Assembly (NCBI GenBank): GCA_020735665.1
Contig: CP085928.1
Coordinates: forward strand, 1,068,001-1,132,000
DNA length: 64,000 bases
Direction: 5' to 3'
Origin: Lachnospiraceae bacterium GAM79
GTDB lineage: Bacteria > Bacillota > Clostridia > Lachnospirales > Lachnospiraceae
Shown here: positions 8,718 to 16,357 of the stretch, piece after piece
How positions within the stretch are numbered: position 1 is the stretch's first letter
Layout: every line of letters starts with the position of its first letter
Translations under genes and position numbers: made by a program
Notes under the pieces: generated by a model
Database searches by the model: none
What the model was told of the DNA's origin: nothing
What the model saw: the letters and a program-made list of their open reading frames with translations, nothing else

Positions 8718-10140
8718 AGAAGAAATCGAAAAAAAGAAAAATGATAAAAAGAACGTTCCTGTACTTATAGTGACATATTTTGTTGTCTTTATCTTTATTG
8801 GAATGATGGCGCATCTGATCAAATATGTAATCGTGGATTCAGATTCTGATATCGCAAATTCCTACAATAAAAGACAGAACCTGTATGCGGAGACAGTTAT
8901 CAAAGGACAGATTATTTCGGATGATGGTGTTGTTCTTGCGGAGACAAAGACAGATGACGATGGAAATGAAACAAGAGTTTATCCGTACAGCAATATGTTC
9001 GCCCATGCAGTCGGATATGACAGCAATGGTCAGGCAGGACTTGAGATGGCATCAAATTATTATCTGCTGACCTCGAATCAGAATATCCTATATCGTGTGT
9101 ACCATGCATTATCAAATAAAAAGAACATGGGAAATAATGTTATAACTACATTAGATTATGATCTTCAGAGTACAGCTTATAATGCACTGGGAAGCAATGA
9201 TGGCGCGATTGTTGCGATAGAGCCGTCTACCGGTAAGATCAAGGTGATGGTTTCCAAACCGGATTTTGACCCAAACCAGATTACATCTGTTATAGAAGAA
9301 ACAGCAAATTCAGATAGTTCGTGCCTGTTAAATCGCGCAACACAGGGAATGTATCCACCGGGATCTACATTTAAGATACTTACAACCCTTGAATATATCA
9401 GGGAAAATCCAAATTACAAATCATATTCTTATGAATGTGAGGGTGAGGGAATCTTTAACAGTGTATCCATACATTGTTATAATCATAAAGTGCATGGAAC
9501 GGTGGGTCTGGAACAGTCACTTGCATATTCCTGTAATACTTCATTTTCCAATATAGGTACAAAGCTTGATATGGATGCTTTAAACAAGCTATGTGAGGAT
9601 TTCCTGTATAATAAAGAACTTCCGTATGACGGATATTATTATAAATCCAGCTATTCACTGACATCAAAGACAGATAAATCTCTGATTCCTCAGACTGTGA
9701 TCGGGCAGGGAAAGACATTGATTACGCCGCTTCACAATGCGATGATCATGTGTGCGATCGCAAATGGCGGTGTTCTTATGAAGCCGTATATGATGGATCG
9801 AATTGAGAATTGTGACGGAAGCGTTGTAAAGAAATTCTCTAAGAGCTCTTATGGCAGGATCATTTCCGCAAAAGAGGCACAGACATTAACGGATCTTATG
9901 CGGTCTGTTACGGACTATGGAACAGCTTCTGATTATTTTTCAGGCGCAGATTATACGGTAGCCGGCAAAACGGGAACAGCGGAATTTAATGAAAATAAGG
10001 ACTCCCATTCCTGGTTTATCGGGTTTTCAAATATTAACAATCCTGATCTGGTGGTCTGCGTTCTGGTGGAGAATGCGAGTAATACAGGAACTTCGGCGAC
10101 GTCCATAGCCAGAAAGATATTTGATGCATATTATGATTAA
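8659..10140 (+). CDS. Class B penicillin-binding protein (PbpA/FtsI-type transpeptidase)
   Basis: This is a D,D-transpeptidase that crosslinks peptidoglycan outside the membrane. A cytosolic Lys-rich N terminus is followed by one membrane anchor near residues 30-55. The catalytic motifs are intact: S236-T-F-K239, S291-C-N293 and K437-T-G439. The N-terminal dimerisation region is short compared with PBP2, like Bacillus/actinobacterial PbpA forms. Length 493 aa from the ATG at 8659, which follows GGAG and GGTGG; an ATG at 8644 is possible. The overlap with the upstream SEDS gene suggests coupled translation of a working pair. Confidence 0.88.
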   Translation: MKNKRSTNKAIMKKYSQGSREEIEKKKNDKKNVPVLIVTYFVVFIFIGMMAHLIKYVIVDSDSDIANSYNKRQNLYAETVIKGQIISDDGVVLAETKTDDDGNETRVYPYSNMFAHAVGYDSNGQAGLEMASNYYLLTSNQNILYRVYHALSNKKNMGNNVITTLDYDLQSTAYNALGSNDGAIVAIEPSTGKIKVMVSKPDFDPNQITSVIEETANSDSSCLLNRATQGMYPPGSTFKILTTLEYIRENPNYKSYSYECEGEGIFNSVSIHCYNHKVHGTVGLEQSLAYSCNTSFSNIGTKLDMDALNKLCEDFLYNKELPYDGYYYKSSYSLTSKTDKSLIPQTVIGQGKTLITPLHNAMIMCAIANGGVLMKPYMMDRIENCDGSVVKKFSKSSYGRIISAKEAQTLTDLMRSVTDYGTASDYFSGADYTVAGKTGTAEFNENKDSHSWFIGFSNINNPDLVVCVLVENASNTGTSATSIARKIFDAYYD

Positions 10141-10145
10141 TCAGC

Positions 10146-10174
10146 TTGAAATAATGCAGTAATACTGATATACT
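10146..10174 (+). promoter_or_regulatory. Candidate sigma-A promoter of the Nudix gene
   Basis: TTGAAA (10146-10151), 17-bp spacer, TATACT (10169-10174). It would give a leader of about 100 nt before the GTG at 10285; the leader has only a small 5-bp hairpin (ATTCG/CGAAT) that I can see. Confidence 0.6.
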
Positions 10175-10284
10175 TATAACCAATTAAGGGCTGGCAGATG
10201 TAAGTCGGTTCAGAGTTTTATTCGTAGTCGAATGTGAGTAGAACTTGAAGCATTTACAACACCGAAAAGACAGGAGGATTTGCT

Positions 10285-10737
10285 GTGATCGAAGCAACAA
10301 GCTGCGGAGGTGTGGTAATCTTCAGAGGAAAAGTATTATTACTGTACAAAAACTACAAAAACAAATATGAAGGATGGGTTCTCCCGAAGGGTACAGTTGA
10401 AAAAGGTGAAGAGCATAACCAGACTGCACTCAGAGAAGTAAAAGAGGAGACAGGTGTTAGCGCATCTATTATTAAGTATGTAGGAAAAAGCAATTATACA
10501 TTTAATACTGCTTTTGATGTGGTAAACAAGGATGTACACTGGTATCTGATGATGGCGGACAGCTATTACAGCAAACCGCAGCGTGAAGAATATTTTGTGG
10601 ATTCCGGTTACTACAAGTATCATGAAGCCTACCACCTTCTGAAGTTTCCGAACGAAAAGGATATTCTGGAACAGGCATATGCAGAGTATGTAGAACTGAA
10701 ACGGAATAATCTTTGGGGAAGCAGAAAGTATTTTTAA
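10285..10737 (+). CDS. Nudix hydrolase
   Basis: The Nudix box is complete at about residues 36-58: G-x5-E-x7-REVKEETG with a following hydrophobic residue, the Mg-binding and catalytic helix that cleaves nucleoside diphosphates linked to another group. The strand GWVLPKGTVEKGE before it is the usual entry, and GGVVI near the N terminus is typical of the fold. Its substrate is not predictable; the type resembles diadenosine-polyphosphate or sanitising Nudix proteins. Start is GTG with CAGGAGGA upstream. It appears to be a single-gene unit between its own promoter and a terminator. Confidence 0.87.
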   Translation: MIEATSCGGVVIFRGKVLLLYKNYKNKYEGWVLPKGTVEKGEEHNQTALREVKEETGVSASIIKYVGKSNYTFNTAFDVVNKDVHWYLMMADSYYSKPQREEYFVDSGYYKYHEAYHLLKFPNEKDILEQAYAEYVELKRNNLWGSRKYF

Positions 10738-10742
10738 GGTTT

Positions 10743-10782
10743 AAAATCTGACTGTTTATTTAGAAATAGTCAGATTTTTACT
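10743..10782 (+). terminator. Intrinsic terminator after the Nudix gene
   Basis: An 11-bp stem (10743-10753 with 10768-10778) with a 14-nt loop runs straight into a T-rich tail. Confidence 0.8.
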
Positions 10783-10837
10783 TTATAATAATAAATTACA
10801 GTTGTATAAAAATTACATAAGGAGGATCTCGATTCGA

Positions 10838-11728
10838 ATGAAAGAATCAAAAGAAAAGGCAGACATGGATAAGAGACAGCCGGATCAGAATTCAGATTAT
10901 GATGATTCGTTAAAAAATATGAAAAAAAAGAATGGATTATTTTTAAATATCATACTTGTGCTGTGTATTCTGGTCTTCCTTGGCTGCGGCGGTTATCTGG
11001 GTATCTATTTTTATACGAATTATAAAGCGGAGACAGCGTTTTCGGCTATTAAGGAAACGGTAGAAGATGGTGACTGCACAGATGATAAAGGAGAACCTGT
11101 CTATGTAACAGTACAGAAGAAGCAGGTTTATAAAAAATATGCTTCGGTATATGAGGAGAATCCTGATTTTATCGGTTGGCTCTATATCTATGGAACGAGG
11201 ATCGATTATCCGGTTATGTATACGCCGAATGATGAGGAGTATTATATTCACAGAAACTTTAATGGAGAATACAGTGCGGCAGGTACTTTATTTGCAGCGG
11301 CAAACTGCAGCCCGACAGGTGAAGTATCTGATAATGTTATCCTGTATGGTCACAATATGAAAGCCGGAAGCATGTTTCACGATCTGTTAAAATATGAGGA
11401 TGAAAATTTCTATAAGGAACATAAGACGATCATTTTTGATACTTTAGATGGACCGGGTACTTATACCGTGATTGCAGCCTTTTATACAAAGGCATATCCG
11501 GAAGATGATACAGAGCATTATAATATATATAGTTTTATTAATGCCGAATCGGGAACAGCATTTGATGATTATGTAAGCCGCGCAAAAGTAAATACACCAT
11601 ATACAATAGAAGAAACAGCTTCTTATGGTGATCACCTGCTGACATTATCAACCTGTGCATATCATACAGATAACGGACGGTTTGTAGTCGTTGCAAAGAA
11701 GATTGATAACAGCAGCCGATTACAGTAA
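10838..11728 (+). CDS. srtB: Class B sortase
   Basis: Sortases are membrane-anchored transpeptidases that attach LPxTG-like proteins to peptidoglycan. The 296-aa protein has a charged cytosolic N terminus, one membrane helix near residues 35-60, and the sortase beta-barrel. The catalytic triad is visible: H172 in YGHNM, C273 in LSTC, and R281 in NGRFVV. The IDYPVMY, GTLF and NPDFIGWL segments are those of class B sortases. The ATG at 10838 is used because AAGGAGG lies 12 nt upstream; an earlier TTG at 10802 precedes that site. No sorted substrate gene lies within the window. A weak terminator-like hairpin follows at about 11.9 kb. Confidence 0.9.
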   Translation: MKESKEKADMDKRQPDQNSDYDDSLKNMKKKNGLFLNIILVLCILVFLGCGGYLGIYFYTNYKAETAFSAIKETVEDGDCTDDKGEPVYVTVQKKQVYKKYASVYEENPDFIGWLYIYGTRIDYPVMYTPNDEEYYIHRNFNGEYSAAGTLFAAANCSPTGEVSDNVILYGHNMKAGSMFHDLLKYEDENFYKEHKTIIFDTLDGPGTYTVIAAFYTKAYPEDDTEHYNIYSFINAESGTAFDDYVSRAKVNTPYTIEETASYGDHLLTLSTCAYHTDNGRFVVVAKKIDNSSRLQ

Positions 11729-11898
11729 CAGGGACAGCGCACCGATAGGAATCGAAATTACATTTGCAGAGCAGCTTAAGTCTCATATAAATAAAAAGCC
11801 ACCAAATCTGGTGGGCAAAAGGTGCAAACATATTGCATTTAGGGGGCAAAATGTTACATTTAATTGCATATGTGATACAATATGAAGCGCCTAGAAAC

Positions 11899-11919
11899 AG
11901 CTTAAAACCAAGCTTTTTT
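11899..11919 (+). terminator. Weak terminator candidate downstream of the sortase gene
   Basis: A 5-bp stem AGCTT/AAGCT with a 6-nt loop runs into six T residues. The rest of the sortase-to-tRNA spacer (11729-11953) is noncoding; it also has a small CCACC/GGTGG hairpin near 11.8 kb and otherwise nothing I recognise. Confidence 0.4.
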
Positions 11920-11953
11920 CAATTATATTCATAGTTGGGAAAAATTTAGAAAG

Positions 11954-12037
11954 TGCCGGCAGCGGGACTTGAACCCGCACGATGTTGCCACCAACAGATT
12001 TTGAGTCTGCCTCGTCTGCCAATTCCGACATGCCGGC
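11954..12037 (-). tRNA. tRNA-Leu (anticodon CAA)
   Basis: Read on the minus strand, GCCGGCA at the 5' end pairs with TGCCGGC at the 3' end to form the 7-bp acceptor stem, with A as discriminator. The anticodon stem CAGA/TCTG frames the 7-nt loop CTCAAAA, giving anticodon CAA (codon UUG). A long variable arm (GTTGGTGGCAACATC) marks a class II tRNA, and GGTTCAAGTCC is the T loop. The 3' CCA is not encoded. It lies alone between two plus-strand genes. Confidence 0.95.
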
Positions 12038-12113
12038 GTTTGTGAACCTTTGTAATAGTAACACATGGTAAAAACAGTGTCAATAATTATTTCCTGAAAT
12101 GAGGTATGAAACA

Positions 12114-12335
12114 ATGATGAAACGTAATATAAAACAACAGTTGAACGCGAAGCTTACGGAAATGAATATGAATCTTGCCAATAACTATAAAGATCTGGCT
12201 CATGATGCTTTAAATGAACTGGATCGGATGGTAGAGGATTTTAAAGCATCTGGTGATCTGAAAGAAAAAGATTATCAGAAGATGCGCCGGATGGTAGACG
12301 ATTATAAGAGAAAGTTGGCTGATTACCATCATTAA
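12114..12335 (+). CDS. Small conserved-looking protein of unknown function
   Basis: A 73-aa, highly charged, predicted all-helical protein with many Met, Lys and Asp residues (for example KMRRMVDDYKRKL near the C terminus). No membrane segment, signal peptide or known motif is seen. The start at 12114 follows GAGG by 9 nt; an ATG at 12099 would contain that site. It converges on sigE with only 7 bp between the stop codons and no obvious terminator. Function is not recognisable. Confidence 0.6.
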   Translation: MMKRNIKQQLNAKLTEMNMNLANNYKDLAHDALNELDRMVEDFKASGDLKEKDYQKMRRMVDDYKRKLADYHH

Positions 12336-12342
12336 GATGGTG

Positions 12343-13080
12343 TCAGCTCATTTTCATAATCTCTTTTTTCAATTTCTTTATTATCTTTTTCTCTAATCTT
12401 GAGATATAGGACTGGCTGATCCCTAAAAGATCGGCCACCTCTTTCTGGGTGCGTTCTATCCCATTGATAGTATTAATACCATAGCGCAGTTCTATAATAG
12501 TCCGTTCCCTTTCCGACAGATGTGAGACGGCGGTCTCCAATAAAGAATGATCCATCTCGGTTTCCATATTTCGATAGACGGTATCCTCATCCGTGCCGAG
12601 AATATCGGATAACAGTAATTCGTTGCCATCCCAGTCAACATTTAGCGGTTCGTCGATGGATATCTCCATACGAAGCTTGCTGTTTCTGCGCAGATACATA
12701 AGGATTTCATTTTCGATACATCTGGAGGCGTATGTTGCCAGTTTAATATTTTTATCACATTTAAAGGTATTGATAGCTTTGATCAGACCAATCGTACCGA
12801 TCGAGATCAGATCTTCCACACCGATTCCGGTGTTGTCAAATTTCTTTGCAATATAAACTACAAGACGGAGATTTCGTTCAATCAGTATTTTTTTGATTTC
12901 TTGATCGTCGCCGTTTCCAAGACCTGCAACCATTGCACTTTCTTCATAAGGTTCAAGAGGAGCCGGTAGTACATCACAGCCGCCTATGTAATGGACATCC
13001 TTTCGGGATACAGGTAATAAAGTCATAATATTTGAAACTACTGAAAATTTAAAATCGTTATTTGCTAATGTATTTATCAT
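12343..13080 (-). CDS. sigE: Sporulation mother-cell sigma factor SigE (pro-sigma-E)
   Basis: SigE directs early mother-cell transcription during endospore formation. The 245-aa protein is a close match in layout to Bacillus SigE: a ~30-residue N-terminal pro-region, then [17 protein letters not shown], region 2 ([52 protein letters not shown]), the [17 protein letters not shown] linker, and region 4 with a helix-turn-helix ([19 protein letters not shown]). The pro-region is normally removed by SpoIIGA, whose gene lies directly upstream and overlaps by 23 bp. AAAGG precedes the ATG. This marks the organism as descended from a spore former. Confidence 0.95.
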   Translation of the reverse strand: MINTLANNDFKFSVVSNIMTLLPVSRKDVHYIGGCDVLPAPLEPYEESAMVAGLGNGDDQEIKKILIERNLRLVVYIAKKFDNTGIGVEDLISIGTIGLIKAINTFKCDKNIKLATYASRCIENEILMYLRRNSKLRMEISIDEPLNVDWDGNELLLSDILGTDEDTVYRNMETEMDHSLLETAVSHLSERERTIIELRYGINTINGIERTQKEVADLLGISQSYISRLEKKIIKKLKKEIMKMS

Positions 13081-13510
13081 TTTTTCTTACCTTTCTCAAA
13101 TATGCTGAATTTAATAATATGCATTTGGACATATGACTGATTTGTAAGGTATGCCTGCTAAGCCCGATCAATGGTCGGTTTCGAATCAGCCGATTGTTAA
13201 TAAAGAAGAAATCACAGTCGAAAGCAAGCATTAGGTCCGATTCAGAACTGATTGTCCGGTATGGAACCAGATGGATGCCTTCCGGCATTGATAAAGCTGA
13301 TTTTCGATCGAAAGACTGGGTGCCGTTTGTGTAGTCATATACAATGTAATGGTATTGTCTGGGCAAAAGATCATACATGATCTCAGGGGATGCAATGACG
13401 ACGTGTTTTCCTGTTGAAATGTCTTTTAAGGTATTTCCGGTATCCATAAAGCCATTTGCCTGTATTGTCTGATGTTTTCTGCCTATAAATAAATTAAAAA
13501 AATAGTTCAT
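13058..13510 (-). CDS. spoIIGA: SpoIIGA-like pro-sigma-E processing protease, C-terminal domain only
   Basis: SpoIIGA is an aspartic protease that cleaves pro-sigma-E at the septum. Only the protease domain is present here: 150 residues with the active-site motif [11 protein letters not shown] near residue 20 and the downstream IPYRTI-like and SRHTLQIS-like strands. The normal protein is about 300 residues, with five membrane helices in the first half. Those are absent, and the 330 bases upstream contain no minus-strand frame with hydrophobic helices, so a simple frameshift does not explain the loss. Its ribosome binding site is weak (AAAGAAAG). Whether it is functional, soluble, or a remnant is open. 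The gene position directly ahead of sigE supports the identification. Confidence 0.8.
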   Translation of the reverse strand: MNYFFNLFIGRKHQTIQANGFMDTGNTLKDISTGKHVVIASPEIMYDLLPRQYHYIVYDYTNGTQSFDRKSALSMPEGIHLVPYRTISSESDLMLAFDCDFFFINNRLIRNRPLIGLSRHTLQISHMSKCILLNSAYLRKVRKNDKYISK

Positions 13511-13842
13511 ATGATTTACTTTCTTTTATTTTGCAAATGCAATTATATATACATACAGGGAAATATTTCGTCGTATTAGGGAATTTGAAAACAAGGAATC
13601 CCGACTGTATATGACAAATGTGGATAAATATAGGATGAAATACCTGTTTTTTAGACTGAAAATCTTATTTTTGTGTATAAATCTGTTGATAATGTGGAAA
13701 AGTTCTAACTTTATTTATATTTTTCGATGTTTTCAAACAATTAACAACATTTTACAAAATGATTTGAATATTCTAAATTGCTGTAAAAAAACATATGATT
13801 AACAGATAAAGATTATACCTGAAAACAGGGTGGAAGTTGAAA
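13511..13842. other. 332-bp noncoding spacer between divergent spoIIGA-sigE and the Csp-like protease
   Basis: AT-rich divergent spacer with no credible gene. It should hold promoters for both sides. On the minus strand a TATAAT box (plus 13542-13547) lies about 30 bases before spoIIGA without a clear -35. The middle holds a row of DnaA-box-like 9-mers. A GAATATT at 13766-13772 matches a sigma-E -35 box, but the nearest CATATGAT is 19 bp away, too far for the usual spacing. Confidence 0.6.
13619..13701 (+). promoter_or_regulatory. Cluster of DnaA-box-like 9-mers
   Basis: TGTGGATAA at 13619-13627 is the exact complement of the consensus DnaA box TTATCCACA. TGTGTATAA (13672-13680), TGTTGATAA (13684-13692) and TGTGGAAAA (13693-13701) each differ by one base, and all four have the same orientation. 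The surrounding DNA is AT-rich. Binding by DnaA is inference. Confidence 0.45.
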
Positions 13843-15540
13843 ATGGAAAATAATATTGATACGCAATTGGAGCTTGCGATATCGACAAGAAATACATACA
13901 ACGAGAGCGAGGCAGAGCTGTATATCGGATACAGTTCCGAGAAGAGTACATGGCAGCTTTTGATTCGATATAATGATGATATATCTGATCTGGTGGAACG
14001 GTATCGGATGCAGATATATTATCTGTTGGCAGGCTATGCAATTATTGAGATTTCAGAAGCGTATTTGAATGCATTTGCAGCAGATCCCAGAATTATCTAT
14101 ATAGATAAACCGAAAAGTGTGGAACAGCAGGTGTCTTATGCTCAGTATGCATCCTGTCTGTCCGGAACTTTCATCAATAATTACGGCCTGGATGGTGACG
14201 GAACAATCTTTGCGATTATTGATTCGGGAATTGATTATAGACATAATGAATTTGTCAGGGATGGAAAAAGCAGAATTTTATCTTTTTGGGATCAGCAGGC
14301 GGTATATCAGGATACATATGCAAATACTTATAAGCTGGGACGTATTTATACAAATGAAGAATTGAATTCAATACTGGATGGAAGTTATGCAGGAATTCTT
14401 CCATCTGAGGATCGTTCCGGGCACGGAACACAGGTTGCGGCTATTGCGGCCGGTACGAATATTGGCGTTGCTCCTCAGACAGAGCTTTTGGTTGTAAAGA
14501 TCGGAAGCGATACCGCATCTAAGCTCCCAACTACACTTGGTCTTATCCTTGGAATTGACTATGCAATCCGGACGGGAATCGAAATGAATCGACCGATATC
14601 GATAAATCTCAGTTATGGAAATAATTACGGCTCCCATAAAGGTGATTCGCTGCTTGAAAATTATATCAACGATGTGTCCAGATTTGCTATCTGCTCAATA
14701 TCGACGGGAACAGGAAATGATGCGATCAACCGAAGGCATCAGCGTGTAATTCTCGGAAATACTTCATATCGTATGATTGATCTGCTTGTAAGCGACTATG
14801 TAGCTTCATTTAATCTTCAGTTATGGAAAAATTATAATGACCGCTTTGATATTGTGATCATTGCGCCAAACGGAGACATCATACTGACCTTAAGTGAGTC
14901 GCAAAACATCGGAACAGGATCCTATCGAAACACTTTTGTAAAAGGAATCTATGGAACGCCAAATCCGTATAACCGTAATCAGGAAATATTTGTATCATTT
15001 CAAGGACAGAAAAATTATATAGATAAAGGGCAGTGGAAGGTCTTGATTCACCCGAAGCAAATTGTTAGTGGGGTGATAGATGCCTATCTGCCGATTCGGG
15101 CAAGTCTTACAGGAAATGTGGAATTCCTGAATCCAACAGAATTTGGGACACTTACGATTCCCGCTACTGCCGAAGGGTTGATTACGGTAGCGGCTTATGA
15201 TCAGAATGTGGATGATTTTGCATATTTTTCAGGAAGAGGTTATACGGCAAATGACAGGATCAAACCGGATCTTGCTGCACCCGGTGTGGATATTTACACT
15301 GCATATCCGGGAAATGATTATTCCTTTGCATCGGGAACATCTATGGCTGTTCCGTTTGTATCCGGATCTGCATGCTTGCTGATGCAGTGGGGAATTGTAA
15401 ACGGAAACGATCCGTTTCTGTATGGAGAAAAGCTGAAGGCTTCGTTGATCCGCGGAGCAAAAAGGATAAAATCAGCGAGAGAGTATCCAAACATATATAT
15501 CGGTTGGGGAACTTTATGTGTAGAAAATTCTATCCGTTAG
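13843..15540 (+). CDS. Subtilisin-like S8 protease of the Csp (spore germination) type
   Basis: A 565-aa S8 family serine protease without a signal peptide. The catalytic residues are all visible: D127 (IIDSGIDY), H194 (SGHGTQVA), the oxyanion Asn N292 (TGNDAINRRH) and S500 (GTSMAVPF). The long segment between His and Ser, with a jelly-roll-like insertion (about residues 310-440), is the layout of the clostridial CspA/B/C proteins that process the cortex lytic enzyme precursor on germination. Here the triad is intact, so it would be an active CspB-like member rather than a pseudoprotease. The neighbouring sigE supports a spore role, but vegetative Csp-like subtilases also exist. The ATG at 13843 follows AGGGTGG. 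Confidence 0.78.
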   Translation: MENNIDTQLELAISTRNTYNESEAELYIGYSSEKSTWQLLIRYNDDISDLVERYRMQIYYLLAGYAIIEISEAYLNAFAADPRIIYIDKPKSVEQQVSYAQYASCLSGTFINNYGLDGDGTIFAIIDSGIDYRHNEFVRDGKSRILSFWDQQAVYQDTYANTYKLGRIYTNEELNSILDGSYAGILPSEDRSGHGTQVAAIAAGTNIGVAPQTELLVVKIGSDTASKLPTTLGLILGIDYAIRTGIEMNRPISINLSYGNNYGSHKGDSLLENYINDVSRFAICSISTGTGNDAINRRHQRVILGNTSYRMIDLLVSDYVASFNLQLWKNYNDRFDIVIIAPNGDIILTLSESQNIGTGSYRNTFVKGIYGTPNPYNRNQEIFVSFQGQKNYIDKGQWKVLIHPKQIVSGVIDAYLPIRASLTGNVEFLNPTEFGTLTIPATAEGLITVAAYDQNVDDFAYFSGRGYTANDRIKPDLAAPGVDIYTAYPGNDYSFASGTSMAVPFVSGSACLLMQWGIVNGNDPFLYGEKLKASLIRGAKRIKSAREYPNIYIGWGTLCVENSIR

Positions 15541-15561
15541 AAATGTGAGCCGTAAGGAACA

Positions 15562-15602
15562 CATAAAAAGAGCCAGTCACTAGAAAAGCTAGTGATTGGC
15601 TC
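15562..15602 (-). terminator. Intrinsic terminator of the DtxR/MntR-type gene
   Basis: A 14-bp stem with one G-T pair (15570-15583 with 15589-15602) and a 5-nt loop; on the minus strand it is followed by CTTTTTAT. The stem includes the last codons of the regulator gene. Confidence 0.8.
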
Positions 15603-15966
15603 CGCTTAATACATGATCTTTAATTGCTTTAAAGCTTTCTTTGCTGATCACATGCTCGATCTTGCAGGCATCAGCAGATGCAATATCGGGATCAACACCA
15701 AGTTGTATAAGCCAGGCAGAGAGAAGCTCATGTCGTTCATATATCATCTCAGCAATTTCTTTTCCTGAATCGGTGAGTGAAATAAAACCTGCATCACTCA
15801 TCGTTATGTAGTTGTTCTCACGAAGATTTTTCATAGCAACACTGATGCTTGATTTCTTATAACCAAGTTCGTTTGAGATATCAACCGAACGGACAACAGG
15901 CAGCTTCTTGCTTAATACCAATATTGTTTCCAGATAGTTTTCAACTGATTCATTCGTTGTTAACAT
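15589..15966 (-). CDS. DtxR/MntR-family metal-dependent transcriptional regulator
   Basis: A 125-aa regulator with an N-terminal winged helix (residues 1-65, recognition part GYKKSSISVAMKNLRENNY) and the DtxR metal-binding/dimerisation helices: ERHELLSAWLIQLGV and DACKIEHVIS, whose Glu, His and Cys are the usual metal ligand positions. It lacks the C-terminal SH3-like domain of long DtxR, so its size is that of MntR-type members. It lies beside the feo genes, which carry two DtxR-like palindromes, so it is likely the iron-responsive repressor of this locus; this is inference from context. Its own promoter is at 16000-16028. Confidence 0.88.
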   Translation of the reverse strand: MLTTNESVENYLETILVLSKKLPVVRSVDISNELGYKKSSISVAMKNLRENNYITMSDAGFISLTDSGKEIAEMIYERHELLSAWLIQLGVDPDIASADACKIEHVISKESFKAIKDHVLSGANH

Positions 15967-15999
15967 AGCTTTACCCCATTAAAAATTTATTTACAAAAA

Positions 16000-16028
16000 A
16001 TTATATCACAAACCGGAATAAGGTTCAA
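16000..16028 (-). promoter_or_regulatory. Promoter of the DtxR/MntR-type gene
   Basis: On the minus strand TTGAAC (16028-16023), 17-bp spacer ending in TGA, then TATAAT (16005-16000), an extended -10. It lies between the regulator and the FeoB-associated gene, so the regulator can be expressed independently of the iron-controlled promoter. Confidence 0.65.
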
Positions 16029-16045
16029 ATGAAAGAAAGATAAAA

Positions 16046-16192
16046 CTAATGGCATCCGTGACAATTGTTACAGTTTCCTCCGCACTGAACAGATTTTCCG
16101 GATTTTTTATCTTTTACCATTGAACGGATCGCAAGTACGCACACAAGTATAATAATAGCAGCAACAATAATAGTACCTATATATTTCTCCAT
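16046..16192 (-). CDS. FeoB-associated Cys-rich membrane protein
   Basis: A 48-aa protein with one N-terminal membrane helix (about residues 5-23, GTIIVAAIIILVCVLAIR) and a short C-terminal tail carrying Cys and His in the pattern C-GGN-C-NN-C-HG-C-H. This is the layout of the small FeoB-associated proteins found next to feoB in Firmicutes, thought to handle ferrous iron at the membrane. Role is by family and location. It is read divergently from feoA and is preceded by its own palindromic operator. It would be missed by a 60-codon cutoff. Confidence 0.85.
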   Translation of the reverse strand: MEKYIGTIIVAAIIILVCVLAIRSMVKDKKSGKSVQCGGNCNNCHGCH

Positions 16193-16224
16193 AATAATCC
16201 AACCTTTCAATTTTATAATCGTAA

Positions 16225-16255
16225 TTAGTTTAAACTAACCATATGAAAATGTCAA
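16225..16255 (-). promoter_or_regulatory. Promoter with overlapping DtxR-type operator, leftward feo side
   Basis: The perfect palindrome TTAGTTTAAACTAA covers 16225-16238. On the minus strand TTGACA (16255-16250) is followed after 17 bp by TAAACT (16232-16227), so the palindrome sits on the -10 box. It drives the Cys-rich membrane protein. Confidence 0.75.
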
Positions 16256-16357
16256 GCATAATAAATAAATTTGCATTTTAAGAATATAGCTTTGTTATAT
16301 ACGACTAAGATACGTTACAAGCTTCTAAATGATGTTATATTTTTCTAAAAAATGTTA

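Noticed and set aside
11761-11880. Insertion sequence end near the sortase gene
   Set aside because: Loose repeats of GCAAA and ATTGCAT exist, but there is no transposase, clear terminal repeat or target duplication.
13619-13701. Replication origin
   Set aside because: DnaA-box-like sites occur, but dnaA, dnaN, rnpA and rpmH are absent and no clear unwinding element is seen.
13611-13802. Small plus-strand gene in the spoIIGA spacer
   Set aside because: No ribosome binding site, low-complexity AT-rich composition, and it covers the DnaA-box-like row.
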